Of a stretch of 64,000 nt of DNA, positions 36,316 to 53,400 are shown piece by piece; position 1 is the stretch's first letter, and each line of letters opens with the position of its first letter. The translations under genes and the position numbers were made by a program. The notes beneath the pieces are model-generated. The model was not told the DNA's origin. It was given only the letters and a program-made list of their open reading frames with translations, and ran no database searches. Source of the DNA: Pratylenchus scribneri. Lineage: Eukaryota; Nematoda; Chromadorea; Rhabditida; Pratylenchidae. The stretch is taken from contig JAQSEB010000104.1 of NCBI GenBank assembly GCA_030063045.1, positions 620,001 through 684,000 on the forward strand, read 5' to 3'.

Positions 36316-39104
36316 CCGAAAAACATTTTGTTTAATTAAATTCACAATTCATCTAAATCTGGGAATCCAATCTGTTTTTTTTCGTCTTTCAAACATTTTT
36401 GTTTATTATTATTTTCACTTTATTTTAATTTTAACTAAAATCTTTCGTCGCGTTCTTTCACAATTTTTTGTATTTTTAGTTTAGTGGAGTGGGACAAATC
36501 CCCAAAATTTTGCGCATTCATCAAAATAATATTCAATTTATATAAAAATCTATTTAAAATAATTTAATGAGCGGAGAGAGCCAATAAATTTTGCGCAATT
36601 TAATTTTGGCCGTTGGATTTGCCCCAAACATAACTTATTTTGGGTGTTTTTTTATATATTTTCCTCTCATTTCCTTCCTCAATTCAATTAAATATTATTA
36701 GTTTTTTTAGACTAGAATTCCCAATTTCTCCTTACAGTTTCCTTCCATTTTTATTAGTGATCATTTTTCCAATATTTTAGAGGGTAGTTTTAATATTAAT
36801 TTTGTATTATTTTATATTATTTCTTCCCCCTATTATTTAGACGAGGTTCCATTCCCTCCCCTTATTACATTTGATCAAATTGTTCCCATTTTAGCAGCTC
36901 TACAAATTTCTAAAACAAACAAACAAATTATTTTATTACATATTTAGTTGTGATCAACGCCTTCTTTCAATTCAAAATCGACCCAGTTCAATTCTACGTA
37001 AATACTTTTTAGATTAATTAGTTCTATTTTATTATTTTTTCATTCATAAATTGTAATTAATTTTTCTATTTTTTTCACCACATCAACGCATTTTATTATG
37101 CCAAAATGCGCACTGACATTGAATTGCATCGTCTTTTGAGGAGGAGGATGTTAGTTGACTAGTCCATTAGTCCATTCAGGAAATATTAAACTAATTTCGT
37201 AACATTTTTTAATTATTTTATTCCCCCTCTTTCTATTTAAATTTTTTTTATTTAATTTTACCTCCAACTTCTTCAATACTCGTTCTTTCGAAAAAATTTT
37301 TTAAATTGGACTTTCTTATTATTATTTTTGTGCCCTTTTCCCTACAATTCACAAATTCTTTCAGCTAAAAAACGCAAAATGTTTCGAATCAAAAGAATTA
37401 TTTATTGGAATAATAATTGAGGCCCCCTTTTTTCATTTTATTTTAAAGTTATTTAAATTTAATGATGATGAGATGTCGATTCCTGAATTTGTACAAAAAT
37501 ATAAAATTCATCCATTTTCATTCATTATTTTTCCTTAAAATCTTTGAATTCTTTCCTCTACTAGGCCCCACCCTAATAATTTTAATTTTATTAATTAATT
37601 TACTGCAGTTATAATTATTTTTCCTTCTCCTTTTCCACAGTTCTGCTGATGCTGATCATTTATTTGGTCACATTATTTCACATCCAATTAATATTTTTTG
37701 TAGATTTTAGTATTTTGGATAAATTTTATTGAGAGTGTCGATTAAATGGAAATTGAAACAGTAACCAGTAACAAATGAATATTATACGATATGCCCTAGG
37801 GCATCATCAAAAAAATTCTTTTAGTCAATTTAGATTTTAGATGGATGTATTTATAGTTTAATTTTTAGCTAAAAGGAAAACATAAAATGTTTATAGCTAA
37901 GGAAAACACAAAATGTTTTTAAGATTAATGAAACACAAATGTTTTAAGCTAAAAGGGAAACACAAATGTTTTTAAGCTAAGTGAAACACAAATGTTTTTA
38001 AGATTAATGAAACACAAATGTTTTTAAGCTAAGTAAAACACAAATGTATTTAAAATAAGTGAAACACAAATGTTTTTAAGCTAATAAGTGAAACACAAAT
38101 GTTTTTAAGCTAAGTGAAACACAAAAATGTTTTAAGCAAACGAAAACACAAAATGTTTTTAAGCTCGGTGAAACACAAATGTTTTTAAGCTAGGTGAAAC
38201 ACAAATGTTTTTAAGCTAAATGAAACACAAATGTTTTTAAGCTAAATGAAAAACAAATGTTTTTAAGCTAAGTGAAACAAAAATGTTTTAAGCAAACGAA
38301 AACACAAAATGTTTTTAAGCTCGGTGAAACACAAATGTTTTTAAGCTAAATGAAACACAAATGTTTTTAAGATTAATGAAACACAAATGTTTTTAAGCTA
38401 AGTAAAACACAAATGTATTTAAGATAAGTGAAACACAAATGTTTTTAAGCTAAGTGAAACACAAAAATGTTTTAAGCAAACGAAAACACAAAATGTTTTT
38501 AAGCTCGGTGAAACACAAATGTTTTTAAGCTAGGTGAAACACAAATGTTTTTAAGCTAGGTGAAACACAAATGTTTTTAAGCTAAATGAAACACAAATGT
38601 TTTTAAGCTAGGTGAAACACAAATGTTTTTAAGCTAAATGAAACACAAATGTTTTTAAGCTAAATGAAAAACAAATGTTTTTAAGCTAAGTGAAACACAA
38701 ATGTTTTTAAGATTAATGAAACACAAATGTTTTTAAGATTAATGAAACACAAATGTTTAAGCTAAGTGAAACACAAATGTTTTTAAGATTAATGAAACAC
38801 AAATGTTTTTAAGCTAAGTGAAACACAAATGTTTTATTTTAATTCAACATTAATTTGAAGGAATTAACACAAAAAATAAAAATCCATATTAAGCAATTTA
38901 CTATTACCTAAATAGTTTAAAAGTTTACACAAGAAAAATTGTTGCTACAAAACAGGAAAAGAACTTGTTCTCGCGCATTCTTTCGCCAAAAAATGTTCAT
39001 CATCATTTTTGTTTTTCATTTAATTCGACGAAGGAAATTAAATGACTAATGGGCAACCTTGAATTATATTCAATTATTCTCTAAATTTACTGAATATCCC
39101 AAAA
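36316..39104. other. 3' UTR/intergenic with 26-bp repeat array
   Basis: No gene recognised. The first kilobase is T-rich and may include the zinc-finger gene's 3' UTR. The right part is dominated by the repeat at 37866-38835. Confidence 0.5.
37866..38835. repeat. 26-bp tandem repeat array (AAGCTAAGTGAAACACAAATG-type)
   Basis: About 35-37 copies of a ~26-bp unit combining AAGCTAAGTGAAACAC, AAATG and a T run. Variants (GATTAATG, GCTCGGTG, GCAAACGAAAACAC) recur in the same order near 38130, 38290 and 38465, so multi-unit blocks were duplicated. The reverse-complement form of this unit occurs at 44775-45095. Confidence 0.93.
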
Positions 39105-40185
39105 ATGGTGCAAAAAATATCCATAATTTATTTTATTACATTTTTGCAATTAATTTGCAGTCAAAATGTTACCCAAAAAGGTAAAAATAAAATATTTAAA
39201 TTAATAAATAAATTTACTTCGAAAGGAAATGGACCCCACCAATGTGGGAAATATTTGCTCAATAAAAATGCCAAAACAGTAATCAATGGTGAATTATATG
39301 ATTTGGTGGAGGCAATTGACGATGGATTGGATGCAAAAGTTGAACAAAAATATTTTTTCTGATTTAATTTTTGCTTCATTTTTGGTTGAACGAGCCTTTT
39401 CTCCTTCACTTGGCCACTGTGTGGCCATTAAACATTGTTCTGAACAGCCAGAAAGATTGAATAAATGCACCCGAGAATTAGAAGTGTTGAAGGCAATGAA
39501 TGGATCAAAGAATGAACATTTGATTAAATTATTCAATTTGTGGGTAAAATAGCCAAAATATTAAAATAAATTAATTAATTCATTTAGCCAAATTGAAAAT
39601 GGCCAAACTTGTATGGAAAGTGGACTTTGGTCGGATTATTTGCGGATGATTGTGATTGGGGGCGATAGGCGAAAAAGGAGTGAAACGGAAATTAGTAATT
39701 TGGAATAATTTTGAATTTTTATGTATATTTTGGTCAGATAATTGCACCGTAATCAAAATTGTAATGGAATTGGGTCAATCGGATGCAACTCATTATTGGC
39801 GAAATGAGAAAAAAATGAGCCATAATAATAATTCCCACCAATTGGAACAAATGAAAAGCCAAATTCAGGATGCATTATTTGAAATGCATAATCGAGGTTA
39901 ATGATTGGATCAATCAATTAAATATAATATTTGATTGAAGGATTGGCCCATCGTGATGTTCATCCGGACAATGTCCTCGTTTTTCCCAAAAATGAAACAT
40001 TTTTATTATTCAAATTAATCGATTTTGGTTGGAGTTGTTGTTTTGATCGACAAAAATGTGGACAAAAATTGGCAAATATTTTGCCGGCATGCGAAAAGGA
40101 AACAGCATTGGCGGATGATCGATTTGGCCTACAGGATTTGATCAGTGAATTGGAAAAAAAAATAATTAGTGAAAGAAATGTTTGA
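39105..40185 (+). CDS. Small secreted protein-kinase-like protein
   Basis: ATG at 39105 opens a signal peptide (QKISIIYFITFLQLICSQ). The kinase elements follow: a LYDLVEAIDDGLDAKVE-like N-lobe start, VAIKHC (ATP-binding Lys), RELEVLKAM (helix C Glu), IVMELGQSD (hinge), HRDVHPDNVLVF (catalytic loop with Asp and Asn) and LIDFGW (DFG). After the DFG only about 50 residues remain, with no APE motif, so the C-lobe is short. Stop at 40185. Exons are joined at phases that fit (e.g. AATTT|GTGGG to CATTTAG|CC; CGAG|GTTAATG to TTGAAG|GA). The junction at 39339-39384, which is needed to keep DAKV|VERAF in frame, ends in TTTTTG rather than AG. Function is unknown; secretion plus intact catalytic residues suggests an extracellular or host-directed kinase. 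Confidence 0.65.
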
Positions 40186-40423
40186 AATTTGCAATTTTTA
40201 TTCTCCAATTAAAAATCATCTCAAATAGATTTCAAAATACCGAATAAAAAAAATGGAAAATTTAATATTTAGAATAGCTTTTTAACCGTTTGATTACGGT
40301 AATTTGAAAATGAATTTTCCTAAGTTAAATCGACCACAGCAATTGAATGAGCCTTGAAGGATTAATTGGAAAAAAATAATAATAATGAATTAATTTGCAA
40401 TTTACATTCATCAATTAAATAAT

Positions 40424-45913
<5,490 letters not shown>

Positions 45914-46666
45914 TCTATTCCTCTGTAATAATTAAATGGAATGAGGCGAAAATTGTTAATTTTAAGAAGCATTTTTTAATATTAAAATATCACAATTAAA
46001 ACATCAAATGACCTCCGGATTTTAGGAAGGAGGCGAGGTGGCCATTTATCGAATCAAAATGAGTTTAGCCTTTATCGAATGAATGAATGTGGAATGTAGA
46101 GGAAAAGAGGGGGAAAAGGCTTATATTTGGGCCAAAGAATGGATGGATGGGTGATTGATGGATGGGTCAATCCAAATGGGTTTTGTGGGAAAAAGCACTC
46201 AAAAACAATTTTTTGCAAAAGGTCAGACCATTTTTAATAACATTTTCGGCAAATTCTTTATTTCCTCGAATTTTTATCAAATTAGAAAATGCACCCACCA
46301 TTCATTAATATTTTTTATCGTTTTTATTCCAAAGAAAATCAATCGACTGATAAGAAAACCAATTTTGGCACAATAATAATTAATTTACGGTTGCCAAAAA
46401 ATGATAGAAAAATCCAAAATTTAGTCCACATTCCGTACCATTGAAGAAGGTAAAAATATTGAATTCTGATTTAGTTTTCTGTATTCAATTTGTGAGCATT
46501 GCCCGAAGGCAATTCAGAATCTGAAATATTGCTAGTTAAATAATTCAAAATAAATCAAAATATTTATTCACTCTCGATCAATTAGATAATTTGAATTCTT
46601 TTATTCCAAAGGAAATAAAATGATTAAGTTCAGATAAAATGAGTTCATCAAATAAAATTGGCACAA
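45914..46666. other. Intergenic, no gene seen
   Basis: AT-rich spacer upstream of the GH31 start codon and downstream of the transporter stop. It is the likely GH31 promoter region. No open frame with family support. Confidence 0.5.
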
Positions 46667-48139
46667 TTAATTTGAGGATTGGCAATTTGAATTGGAATTT
46701 TGATAATGGGTTACGGCAATTTCAAATTGGCATTCATTTTCTTCCTTTTTATTATTTTCAATTTTTTCCATTTCCTCATTTTCCTCATTTTTCTTGTTGA
46801 AAAGCCTTTGAATTTGTGGATGAAAATTGACCAAAATGACTGAAATTAATAAGGAAATTGCTCCCAACACAAATCCAAGCTGAAGTTGGCGACCCCGGAA
46901 AATGACGTCCATTCCTCAAATAATTAGTGAATTAATTTAAAATATTAAATAATTGAATAAACCAATGCTAATTGGGATGCCAAAAAGGACGCCAATAGCA
47001 ATGATGAGAGGACTGAGAAATGCGGTCCCAAAAATTGTGGCAATATTGAAAACTATTTTAAAATTAGGAAAAATAAAGAATTTCAATTTACCCAATGTGA
47101 GGAAAATGAAAATCAACAAATTGCCCCAGGGAACATGGTCCCATCGCCAAATTTCAATGTCAATTTCATTCAAAACAGCGGTAGGAATAAAATTCAAAGG
47201 CAAATTGATGAGGGCCATTCCCGAGAGGAAAAGCATTGCTTGGCCCAAAGTGGCACCATTGCCGGCCATTTTCTTGAATAAAATCTAAATTTTTAATATT
47301 TACAAAATATTGGTGAGAATAATATTCACTTTGTACATTGTGTCGACCGAACAACAAATTAGAATTAATAAAATGCCAAATAAATTGGCCGCAAATTGTT
47401 TGTCCAATGCAATCAAAATTACGCCAGCCATTGCCAAAAATACGGCAATTGTCTGTGAAATAAAATTCAATATGATAAAATTGTGTACGGATCACCTTAA
47501 GAATATAGAATGGCTCGTTGAGAACCAAACGACTGAGCAAATAGACCAATGAAATTTCCAAACTTCGAATGGTCAATGCTGCCGATGATGTGATTTTGCC
47601 GAGGGAAAGTGCATAGGAATAGTTGCCAATTGTGTAGAGGCAAAGGAAAAAGAATTCCATGCAAAAGAATGGACTAATTAATGGAAGGGGAATAATTAAT
47701 TAATTAATGGAAAGAGGCTGACCCCCAACGGAAACCCTTTTTCCCAAAAATTGTGGCTGATTTTGCCCAAATTTGGCCAACAGAATTTTTTTTGCCGTTC
47801 AATTTTTCATAGAGCAAATACGCGGGAAAACAAATTAACTGGTGAAATATGTAATTATTCCATCAATTTGAATTTAAATTAATTTTACCAGACAACAATT
47901 ATTAAACCACATCATCGTGAATGGAGGATAAAATTGTTTTGGCTGATCATTGAGCAACGAAAATTTCACTTGGGATCCATAGCCGGTGGAGACGGCAACG
48001 CAGAATACTGTCAAAATGGACCAAAGTACCTTTATGACACAAAAATAATTTGAATAAATTGATGCCCAATTAATTATTCTTCCACTTTGCTTTTAGTCGG
48101 GTATTCTTTTGCCTTTTGGCAGCAATCATTTTCAGTCAT
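46667..48139 (-). CDS. SLC35F-type (F3/F4-like) multi-pass transporter
   Basis: ATG at 48139 (MTENDCCQKAKEYPTKSK), then TM1 VLWSILTVFCVAVSTGYGSQ and FYPPFTMMWFNNCCLV. The next exons contain MEFFFLCLYTIGNYSYALSL, ITSSAALTIRSLEISLVYLL and SRLVLNEPFYILK, then TIAVFLAMAGVILIALDKQF. After these come MYKILFKKMAGNGATLGQAM (matching the family YKVLFK motif), HVPWGNLLIFIFLTLG, FLSPLIIAIGVLFGIPISIG, and a last TM (LGFVLGAISLLISVILVNFH) before a polar Glu/Lys tail ending at 46667. The order and the PWGNL motif match human SLC35F3/F4-like proteins of the drug/metabolite transporter fold, with about ten TM helices expected. The substrate cannot be inferred. About six introns. Confidence 0.85.
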
Positions 48140-49179
48140 TCCTCTGCTGTTGCAAATGGCCAATATTTGAGGGGACTCTTTGTGATTTTAAATTCCTTTA
48201 TTGAATTCTTTGCTTGATGTTGGGAAAAAGCTAATCAAATCAATATTCCCGGGAGAGGGGATTTGGCCTTGAAACTTTGAAGCGAAGGGCAAATGAGAGC
48301 AAAAAATGAAGAATCAATTTTGCTATAAAATTTTATAGCTTTAGAAAAAAGTAGAGTTCAATTTCTTTTTTTTGCATACTTTTTCGTTAATCAATTAATT
48401 TAATGTTGTGTTGATGTTTTTGTGGAAACATTTTAATGAAGAATTTAATCAGCTCACAAAAATCCATAAAATTTTTATTATGCTCCATTAAACCCATAAT
48501 TCTCATCAAAATTTACCAAATTTGGTCGAATTAAATGACAATTGGAGATATCCATTCCATATCCAATACATTTATTTGGAAATAAATAAAGAATTTTAAA
48601 AAAGAAAAAGAAACTCAAGGACAAATTTCCCTCGCCTCGATGTAATCATTGTTTTTGTTGGCTATAAAATTGGACAAAAATGGCTGGGAATTGGACGGCG
48701 AGAATCGTAAAATTTAAAACAGTATTTTCAATGCCTCGATTTTTTTAGTTTTTATGGCCTTTTTTTTGTCCATAGGTCCTTGAATAGCATTTTTTTTGAA
48801 TTCTTCCAAAAAAGCTTCCAATTCATCGGTGAATTGCCGCCTATTCCCTCAAAAGATTTTGTTCCTTTTTAAAAAAACTGTCAATCCGATTAATCTCAAT
48901 TTTTCACAATTTCCAACGGATTTACTCAAAAAGAGGCGGCCTTTTCATGGAAAAAATTTGTTTCAATTTTGAATATTTCAAATTAGTTGTATTTTTAGGC
49001 CAATAATTACTCTCTTCTAAAAATTTAATAAAACCAAAATAAATGTAGGGCCATTTAATATTTTTCCTACATTTGCGTTTCCTAAAAATGTAAAATTTGA
49101 ACATATTGAATTAAAAATTTTGAATTGAATTTATGAATATTACTCTTTAATTAAATATATACGGAAGACTTTTAATCAA
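48140..49179. other. Intergenic, no gene seen
   Basis: AT-rich 5' region of the transporter gene up to the edge of minisatellite array 4. A 60-codon minus frame at 48922-49104 lacks support. Confidence 0.5.
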
Positions 49180-50487
49180 ATACTTTCCGGAAAGAATTGA
49201 ATTAAAAAACTTTCCGGAAAGAATTTAATTAAAAACTTTCCGGAAAGAATTGAATTAAAAAACTTTCCGGAAAGAATGGAATTAAAAAACTTTCCGGAAA
49301 GAATTGAATTAAAAAACTTTCCGGAAAGAATTGAATTAAAAAACTTTCCGGAAAGAATTGAATTAAAAAACTTTCCGGAAAGAATTGAATTAAAAAACTT
49401 TCCGGAAAGAATTGAATTAAAAAACTTTCCGGAAAGAATTGAATTAAAAAAACTTTCCGGAAACAATTGAATTAAAAAACTTTCCGGAAAGAATTGAATT
49501 AAAAAACTTTCCGGAAAGAATTGAATTAAAAAACTTTCCGGAAAGAATTGAATTAAAAAACTTTCCGGAAAGAATTGAATTAAAAAACTTTCCGGAAAGA
49601 ATTGAATTAAAAAACTTTCCGGAAAGAATTGAATTAAAAAACTTTCCGGAAAGAATTGAATTAAAAACTTTCCGGAAAGAATTGAATTAAAAAACTTTCC
49701 GGAAAGAATTGAATTAAAAAACTTTCCGGAAAGAATTGAATTAAAAAACTTTCCGGAAAGAATTGAATTAAAAAACTTTCCGGAAAGAATTGAATTAAAA
49801 ACTTTTCGGAAAAATTGAATTAAAAAACTATCCGGAAAAAATTGAATTAAAAAACTTTCCGGAAAGAATCGAATTAAAAAACTTTCCGGAAAGAATTGAA
49901 TTAAAAAACTTTCCGGAAAGAATTGAATTAAAAAACTTTCCGGAAAGAATTGAATTAAAAAACTTTCCGGAAAGAATTGAATTAAAAACTTTCCGGAAAG
50001 AATCGAATTAAAAAACTTTCCGGAAAAAATCGAATTAAAAAACTTTCCGGAAAGAATCGAATTAAAAAACTTTCCGGAAAGAATCGAATTAAAAAACTTT
50101 CCGGAAAGAATCGAATTAAAAAACTTTCCGGAAAGAATCGAATTAAAAAACTTTCCGGAAAGAATCGAATTAAAAAACTTTCCGGAAAGAATTGAATTAA
50201 AAACTTTTCGGAAAAATTGAATTAAAAAACTATCCGGAAAAAATTGAATTAAAAAACTTTCCGGAAAGAATTGAATTAAAAAACTTTCCGGAAAAAATTG
50301 AATTAAAAAACTTTCCGGAAAGAATTGAATTAAAAAACTTTCCGGAAAAATTGAATTAAAAAACTTTCCGGAAAGAATTGAATTAAAAAACTTTCCGGAA
50401 AGAATTGAATTAAAAAACTTTCCGGAAAGAATTGAATTAAAAAACTTTCCGGAAAGAATTGAATTAAAAAACTTTCCGGAAAAAATC
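49180..50487. repeat. 27-bp minisatellite array 4 (about 48 copies), inverted relative to arrays 1-3
   Basis: Units read GAATTGAATTAAAAAACTTTC with CGGAAA following, the reverse complement of arrays 1-3. A rare unit pair (CTTTTCGG then CTATCCGG) occurs at 49801 and again at 50203, 402 bp apart, or about 15 units. A block of GAATCGAATT variants fills about 49990-50170. Both show block duplication and local homogenisation. Intergenic. Confidence 0.95.
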
Positions 50488-53400
50488 TTTAATTAAAAAA
50501 TGGAAAGGGAAATCTTTAACCAGGGATAAAATTTTAAACTTTCTCATAATAATATCTCATTCTCTCATTTTTAGGAAATAAGACTACACATATTATATTC
50601 CATTAAAATGAGAATAAACAGTAAAATTTATTTTATTCGTCATTAATTTATTCTTTTTTTCGATGATTTCCTCTCAAAAAAATCAGCATTTGTCCTATTT
50701 CTCTGAATTTTCCCATTTCTAAAAAGCCGCTTTTCCTAAAAACGATGCCGACTGGCAGCAAAATAAATGGGGATCCAAATTTTTGAAGGCAAAAAATTTG
50801 AATGCCTTTCCATTTCTTTGCACCTTTAAACAAAGAAAAATGCCAGGCTGAACATTTTTTGCTGCCAATTTCCCCTTCGGGTGATGAAGGGCACAAAATG
50901 GGCGTTGTTGTGCCATTCTCCCAGCCAGCCGATTTTGTAGCAAATGGATGTGCCATTGGCTTGGAGAGCCATTGCCGAAGGAAGAGAGGAGGGAACGAAA
51001 GCGACGCCATCGCCCCCCAGGGCAAAAATGAACGACGGACGAAAGGAAAGGGAGAATGCCAGTGTGTGAAGGTGGGTGAGGGCACAACGCGTCATTCCAG
51101 CCGAGGGATGGAAGGGGATGGCATTTTCGGCGATCGAAATGGGCCGATAAGCTGCAAAAAGCAGGTTTACTACATTCATTCAGTCGGTCAGCTGAATTCG
51201 GCGCCAATTTCCACCTTTCCACATTTGCCAGCCGAACAATTTTTGGAGGAGGGCATTTTGGCGCCGAATGAACGCCATCTTCATCCATTTCCCATTTCTT
51301 CCCTAACATTTTAGTCCACCAATTGGCGCGTCCCCATTTTCCTATTTTTACTCAGTATTCAAATTTTTAAGCCCTCCTCCCCTCACTCGATTATGCAAAT
51401 TAAACGCGCAATTGAGAGGGAGGGGGCCTCAATTCAATCCATTTTTTTGGTATCTTTGCTTTCAAGATTTTCCCTCCTAAATGGCTATTTTTAGAAGTGC
51501 TTTAAAATTTAAATTCTTTTTATTATTTTATTTAATGGAATTTCTGCCAATAATATGATTTCTCCTAAAGCAATGACCACTGACCACATTTTATGCTTCT
51601 AAATAAATGAATTATTTTTACCCAAAATAGAGTATATTAAGAAAATCCATCTTATTAATTGTTTCCAAGTTATTTCCTTCCGGCTGATATGTTTTTCCCA
51701 TCATCAATTTAAAAATTGCCAAAAAAAATATCCAAAATTTATATATCCTCTAAAAATAGGCTGATTGATGGACTCTCCGTTCCCAGAAATGCAAATAACC
51801 TTCATCCAATGGCATTGGCACATAGATGGATTGCGTCAATGGCACATCCATCGATCATAGTCTGGTTTTGGACGAAAGTTGATTGGACAAATGTTGGGGG
51901 TGGCCTCATCTTTGCATATTATGCAATCCACCAATCCTCACCCAAACCAAAAGTTGAGGTCAACAAAAAATGATTGGTGGGAGGATATGGCGCGCCAATA
52001 TTCTCGATTCCCAAAACTAGAAAAATAAATTGGTTTTGGTTTAACTCATTTAAGCCAAATGGTTTTATTCCCTCATATAATTTATTTGCTTACTATTTTC
52101 AAAAATCTCATCGGTAAATGTGATTTTTCACATCAAATACGTATTTTAGGCATCATTCCATGCTCTTTTACTTTTATTAATATTTATTATTGACCATTCC
52201 CAATTCCATCCATTTTGCCTTCCGGCGGGGCGATGCTTATCTTCACTTCCTTCCATTCCCTTCCATTCCTTATATTTATCATATATAATTCATTCTATTT
52301 TGCATGACCAATCCTTTTTCCTTCTCATCATTTTTGCCTTTTGCTTTTCATCTTCCTTTTCCCAGCAATACACAATTTTGTTTGTGTTTTTTTGTTGATT
52401 TTTATGTCCGATTCCCGAATCTCGCCTTTTCCTTTGTTCCATTTCCGCCGCACCTGCCTCCCTCCCGTCCTTCCCAATTTTCCTTTCACCAATTTGCCGC
52501 CTCCCAATCCCAACGCCACGGGAAGGGATAATCCCACCTTCCTCCTAAGCCAAGGGATCGACCTTTCGCGCGGACTTCAAAAGAGAACAATCAAAGTGGT
52601 CGCCGCCAATCCTTCTCTCCCTCCTTCACCTTTTCCTTCCTTTTGGGGTGTAAAATTGTTGGGTAACCAATTCCCGTGTTTTTGTCCACCGACACTGGAT
52701 TTAGAGTGGGAATTGAGGGATTAGAAGGAAAATTTGGCGAAAAACAATTTTTATCATAATTCCATTCAAACAAAAATAAAATTATTTAAATAACTTTTGT
52801 ATTTTTGGAATGAATGTTTCCCTCATTCATTTGGCGCCAATTTTTTGTCCACATTTTTGGATGTTTTTTTTCCATTCAACCGCCCATTTTTCCCGACCAA
52901 GCACCGGCTGGCTCGAAGGAATAAAAAACACGATAATAAAGTAGAAATTACTTTATTATTCATCAACAAAAAAGCAACAAATACATAATATATAGATATA
53001 TACGGTAGTCCATTCTCCTTTCCTTCCAAGGCTCTTTGGATATTTTTGCCTCGGGCAAAATCATGCAGAAAGAGTAAAACCACGCGCCCATTTTTCAATT
53101 ACCGTACTTTTTAACATAATAAAGCAAATATTCATTCAGGTAATGGCCAAAAATGATCAATTAAAATTTATTAAACACAAAAATTATTTATATTTTACTT
53201 ATAATCATTTGCTATATTTTTCAAATTCATTCAAAAGCAAAAATGGAAAAACAACTGCAAAAAATAGCTTCCATTTTTTGTCCACCTTCCCCAATTTAGC
53301 CCTTATCATCTCTTCCATTCCACCCTAAATTGCTTTCTGATAAGGATAAGCTCTGTCCCTCTCAGACAATCTCCCCTCGGGGGCCAATTCTGCCGCTGAG

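Noticed and set aside
50719..51314. 196-codon minus and 170-codon plus overlapping frames
   Set aside because: Both arise from a GC-richer island with few A/T stops. Neither has a recognisable domain and they overlap fully.
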